Assembly (NCBI GenBank): GCA_024464195.1
Contig: JANHAK010000087.1
Location: 1 to 5,999, forward strand
DNA length: 5,999 nucleotides
Reading direction: 5' to 3'
Source of the DNA: Methanomassiliicoccales archaeon
GTDB lineage: Archaea; Thermoplasmatota; Thermoplasmata; Methanomassiliicoccales; JACIVX01
Shown here: positions 5,519-5,999 of the stretch, one piece after another
Position numbering within the stretch: position 1 is the first letter of the stretch
How the letters are laid out: every line of letters begins with the position of its first letter
The notes under the pieces: model-generated
What the model was told of the DNA's origin: nothing
The model's input: only the letters and a program-made list of their open reading frames with translations
Databases searched by the model: none
Program-made: the position numbers and the translations under genes

Positions 5519-5617
5519 GGCTTCATGGCCTCGAGGTGTCCCGACGCAGAGGCATTCACGCAGGCGCAAATGCTACACGAAAATTTAATTGGAAAGCGTT
5601 TATCAAAGATGATTTGA
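5516..5617 (+). pseudogene. Short 33-codon frame, possible N-terminal gene remnant
   Basis: The frame starts with ATG and encodes 33 residues, with MGFMASRCPDAEAF at the start and LHENLIGKRLSKMI at the end. The pattern P-D-A-E followed by a helix and a GK-R motif recalls the N-terminal helix of formamidopyrimidine-DNA glycosylases (usually PELPEVE then a GKxI motif). The resemblance is weak. There is no ribosome binding site and nothing after the TGA continues such a protein in any frame I read. It may be a relic or chance. Confidence 0.2.
5537..5578 (+). other. Foldable stretch after the TATA-like box
   Basis: GTGT (5537-5540) can pair with ACAC (5575-5578), and GCATT (5552-5556) with AATGC (5569-5573), giving a bulged two-part stem. 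It would lie at the predicted 5' end of a transcript from the box at 5511. I recognise no known RNA family and see no tRNA or C/D-box motif. Confidence 0.2.
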
Positions 5618-5854
5618 ATGACGAATGTTCATCATATTAAGTCCTGGATTGGCATCAAAAGAACTTACATGAATTCTTATTGGCAGGCATGTGAAAATTA
5701 TTGTCCTCCTCAAATAAGGCCATATAATTCTTCTCGATGAAAAGTGCGCATCCCACGAGTCATAAATTAGATGGCTGTCTGTGTCTGCTTGTCAATTTCA
5801 GAAAATGAACTGGAGTTTTTGCCATTTTTTTCTGTCCTTACTGCGCAAAGTCGG

Positions 5855-5869
5855 CGCATTCAGAATGCG
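5855..5869. repeat. Short perfect palindrome with one central base
   Basis: CGCATTC (5855-5861) and GAATGCG (5863-5869) are exact complements around a single A. One base is too small an RNA loop, so this is more likely a protein binding site or chance. Confidence 0.3.
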
Positions 5870-5886
5870 GTAATAGAAAATCATGG

Positions 5887-5952
5887 TGAGGAGTCCCCGA
5901 AGAAAAAGATAAAACGGTGGGGAAGTTGGAGAAGGTCCACGGGGACTCCCCA
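5887..5952. repeat. GC-rich 13-base inverted repeat
   Basis: TGAGGAGTCCCCG (5887-5899) is complementary to CGGGGACTCCCCA (5940-5952) with one mismatch, around a 40-base purine-rich loop. It stands out by its GC content in an AT-rich spacer. A competing inner pair GTGG/CCAC (5917-5920 and 5937-5940) is possible. No T-run follows directly, so a simple terminator is unlikely. A structured RNA or a mobile-element end are alternatives. Confidence 0.5.
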
Positions 5953-5999
5953 TAATAGAAATATCATAAGAATTAGAAAAAACTTTTGAGAGAAGAATA

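Larger units (their letters stand above)
5224..5999. other. Long spacer without an intact gene
   Basis: In 776 bases I find no convincing intact gene on either strand. The longest plus frame, ATG 5771 to 5989 (72 codons), lacks a ribosome binding site, has low-complexity basic content and runs through the inverted repeat at 5887-5952. A minus-strand stretch near 5790-5605 is open for about 60 codons but has no supported start. The individual sites listed separately are what the region holds. Confidence 0.5.

Noticed and set aside
5537..5578. tRNA gene, suggested by the nested stems
   Set aside because: No T-loop motif (GTTCRANNC), no acceptor stem of seven pairs and no anticodon arm can be built.
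5771..5989. Plus-strand 72-codon frame near the right edge
   Set aside because: No ribosome binding site, Arg/Lys-rich random-looking tail, and it is crossed by the GC-rich inverted repeat.
5224..5999. CRISPR array, sought because of the CARF-like gene
   Set aside because: No regularly spaced repeat of 20-40 bases is present; the only direct repeat is 10 bases long and occurs twice.

Overview
The window looks archaeal, most likely euryarchaeal (Thermoplasmata-like lineages are a guess). Shine-Dalgarno sequences match an archaeal 16S tail (GGAGGT before position 91, AGGTGA before 2656, GGAGG before 4111). TATA-like boxes lie at archaeal distances from starts, TTG is used as a start behind good ribosome binding sites, and T-rich tracts follow gene ends. 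The order ACT-domain protein then homoserine dehydrogenase is also an archaeal arrangement. Genes are moderately AT-rich and the spacers are strongly AT-rich.

Left part (1-1675): a housekeeping two-gene operon of amino acid biosynthesis. A stand-alone ACT-domain protein (91-588) is followed one base later by homoserine dehydrogenase (590-1597), which lacks the C-terminal ACT domain of many bacterial enzymes. The ACT protein probably supplies feedback control in trans. A hairpin and T-tract end the operon.

Middle part (1676-2655): AT-rich and gene-poor. It holds one small helix-turn-helix gene on the minus strand (2020-2220), a spaced inverted repeat (2415-2509) and a promoter facing right.

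Right-centre part (2656-5223): the most interesting region. Three plus-strand genes lie close together: an HprK/PEP-carboxykinase-like P-loop protein, a single-domain CARF-like protein, and a large PIN-domain nuclease. The CARF and PIN genes overlap as TAATG, so they are translationally coupled. No CRISPR array, cas gene or transposase is visible. I read the CARF-PIN pair, perhaps with the kinase, as a possible signal-activated defence or RNA-cleavage module in which sensor and nuclease are separate polypeptides. The function is inferred, not shown.

Right end (5224-5999): about 776 bases with no convincing intact gene. It contains a T-tract terminator, two short open fragments that may be remnants of coding genes, paired AGAATTCT palindromes 22 bases apart, a TATA-like box and two hairpins.
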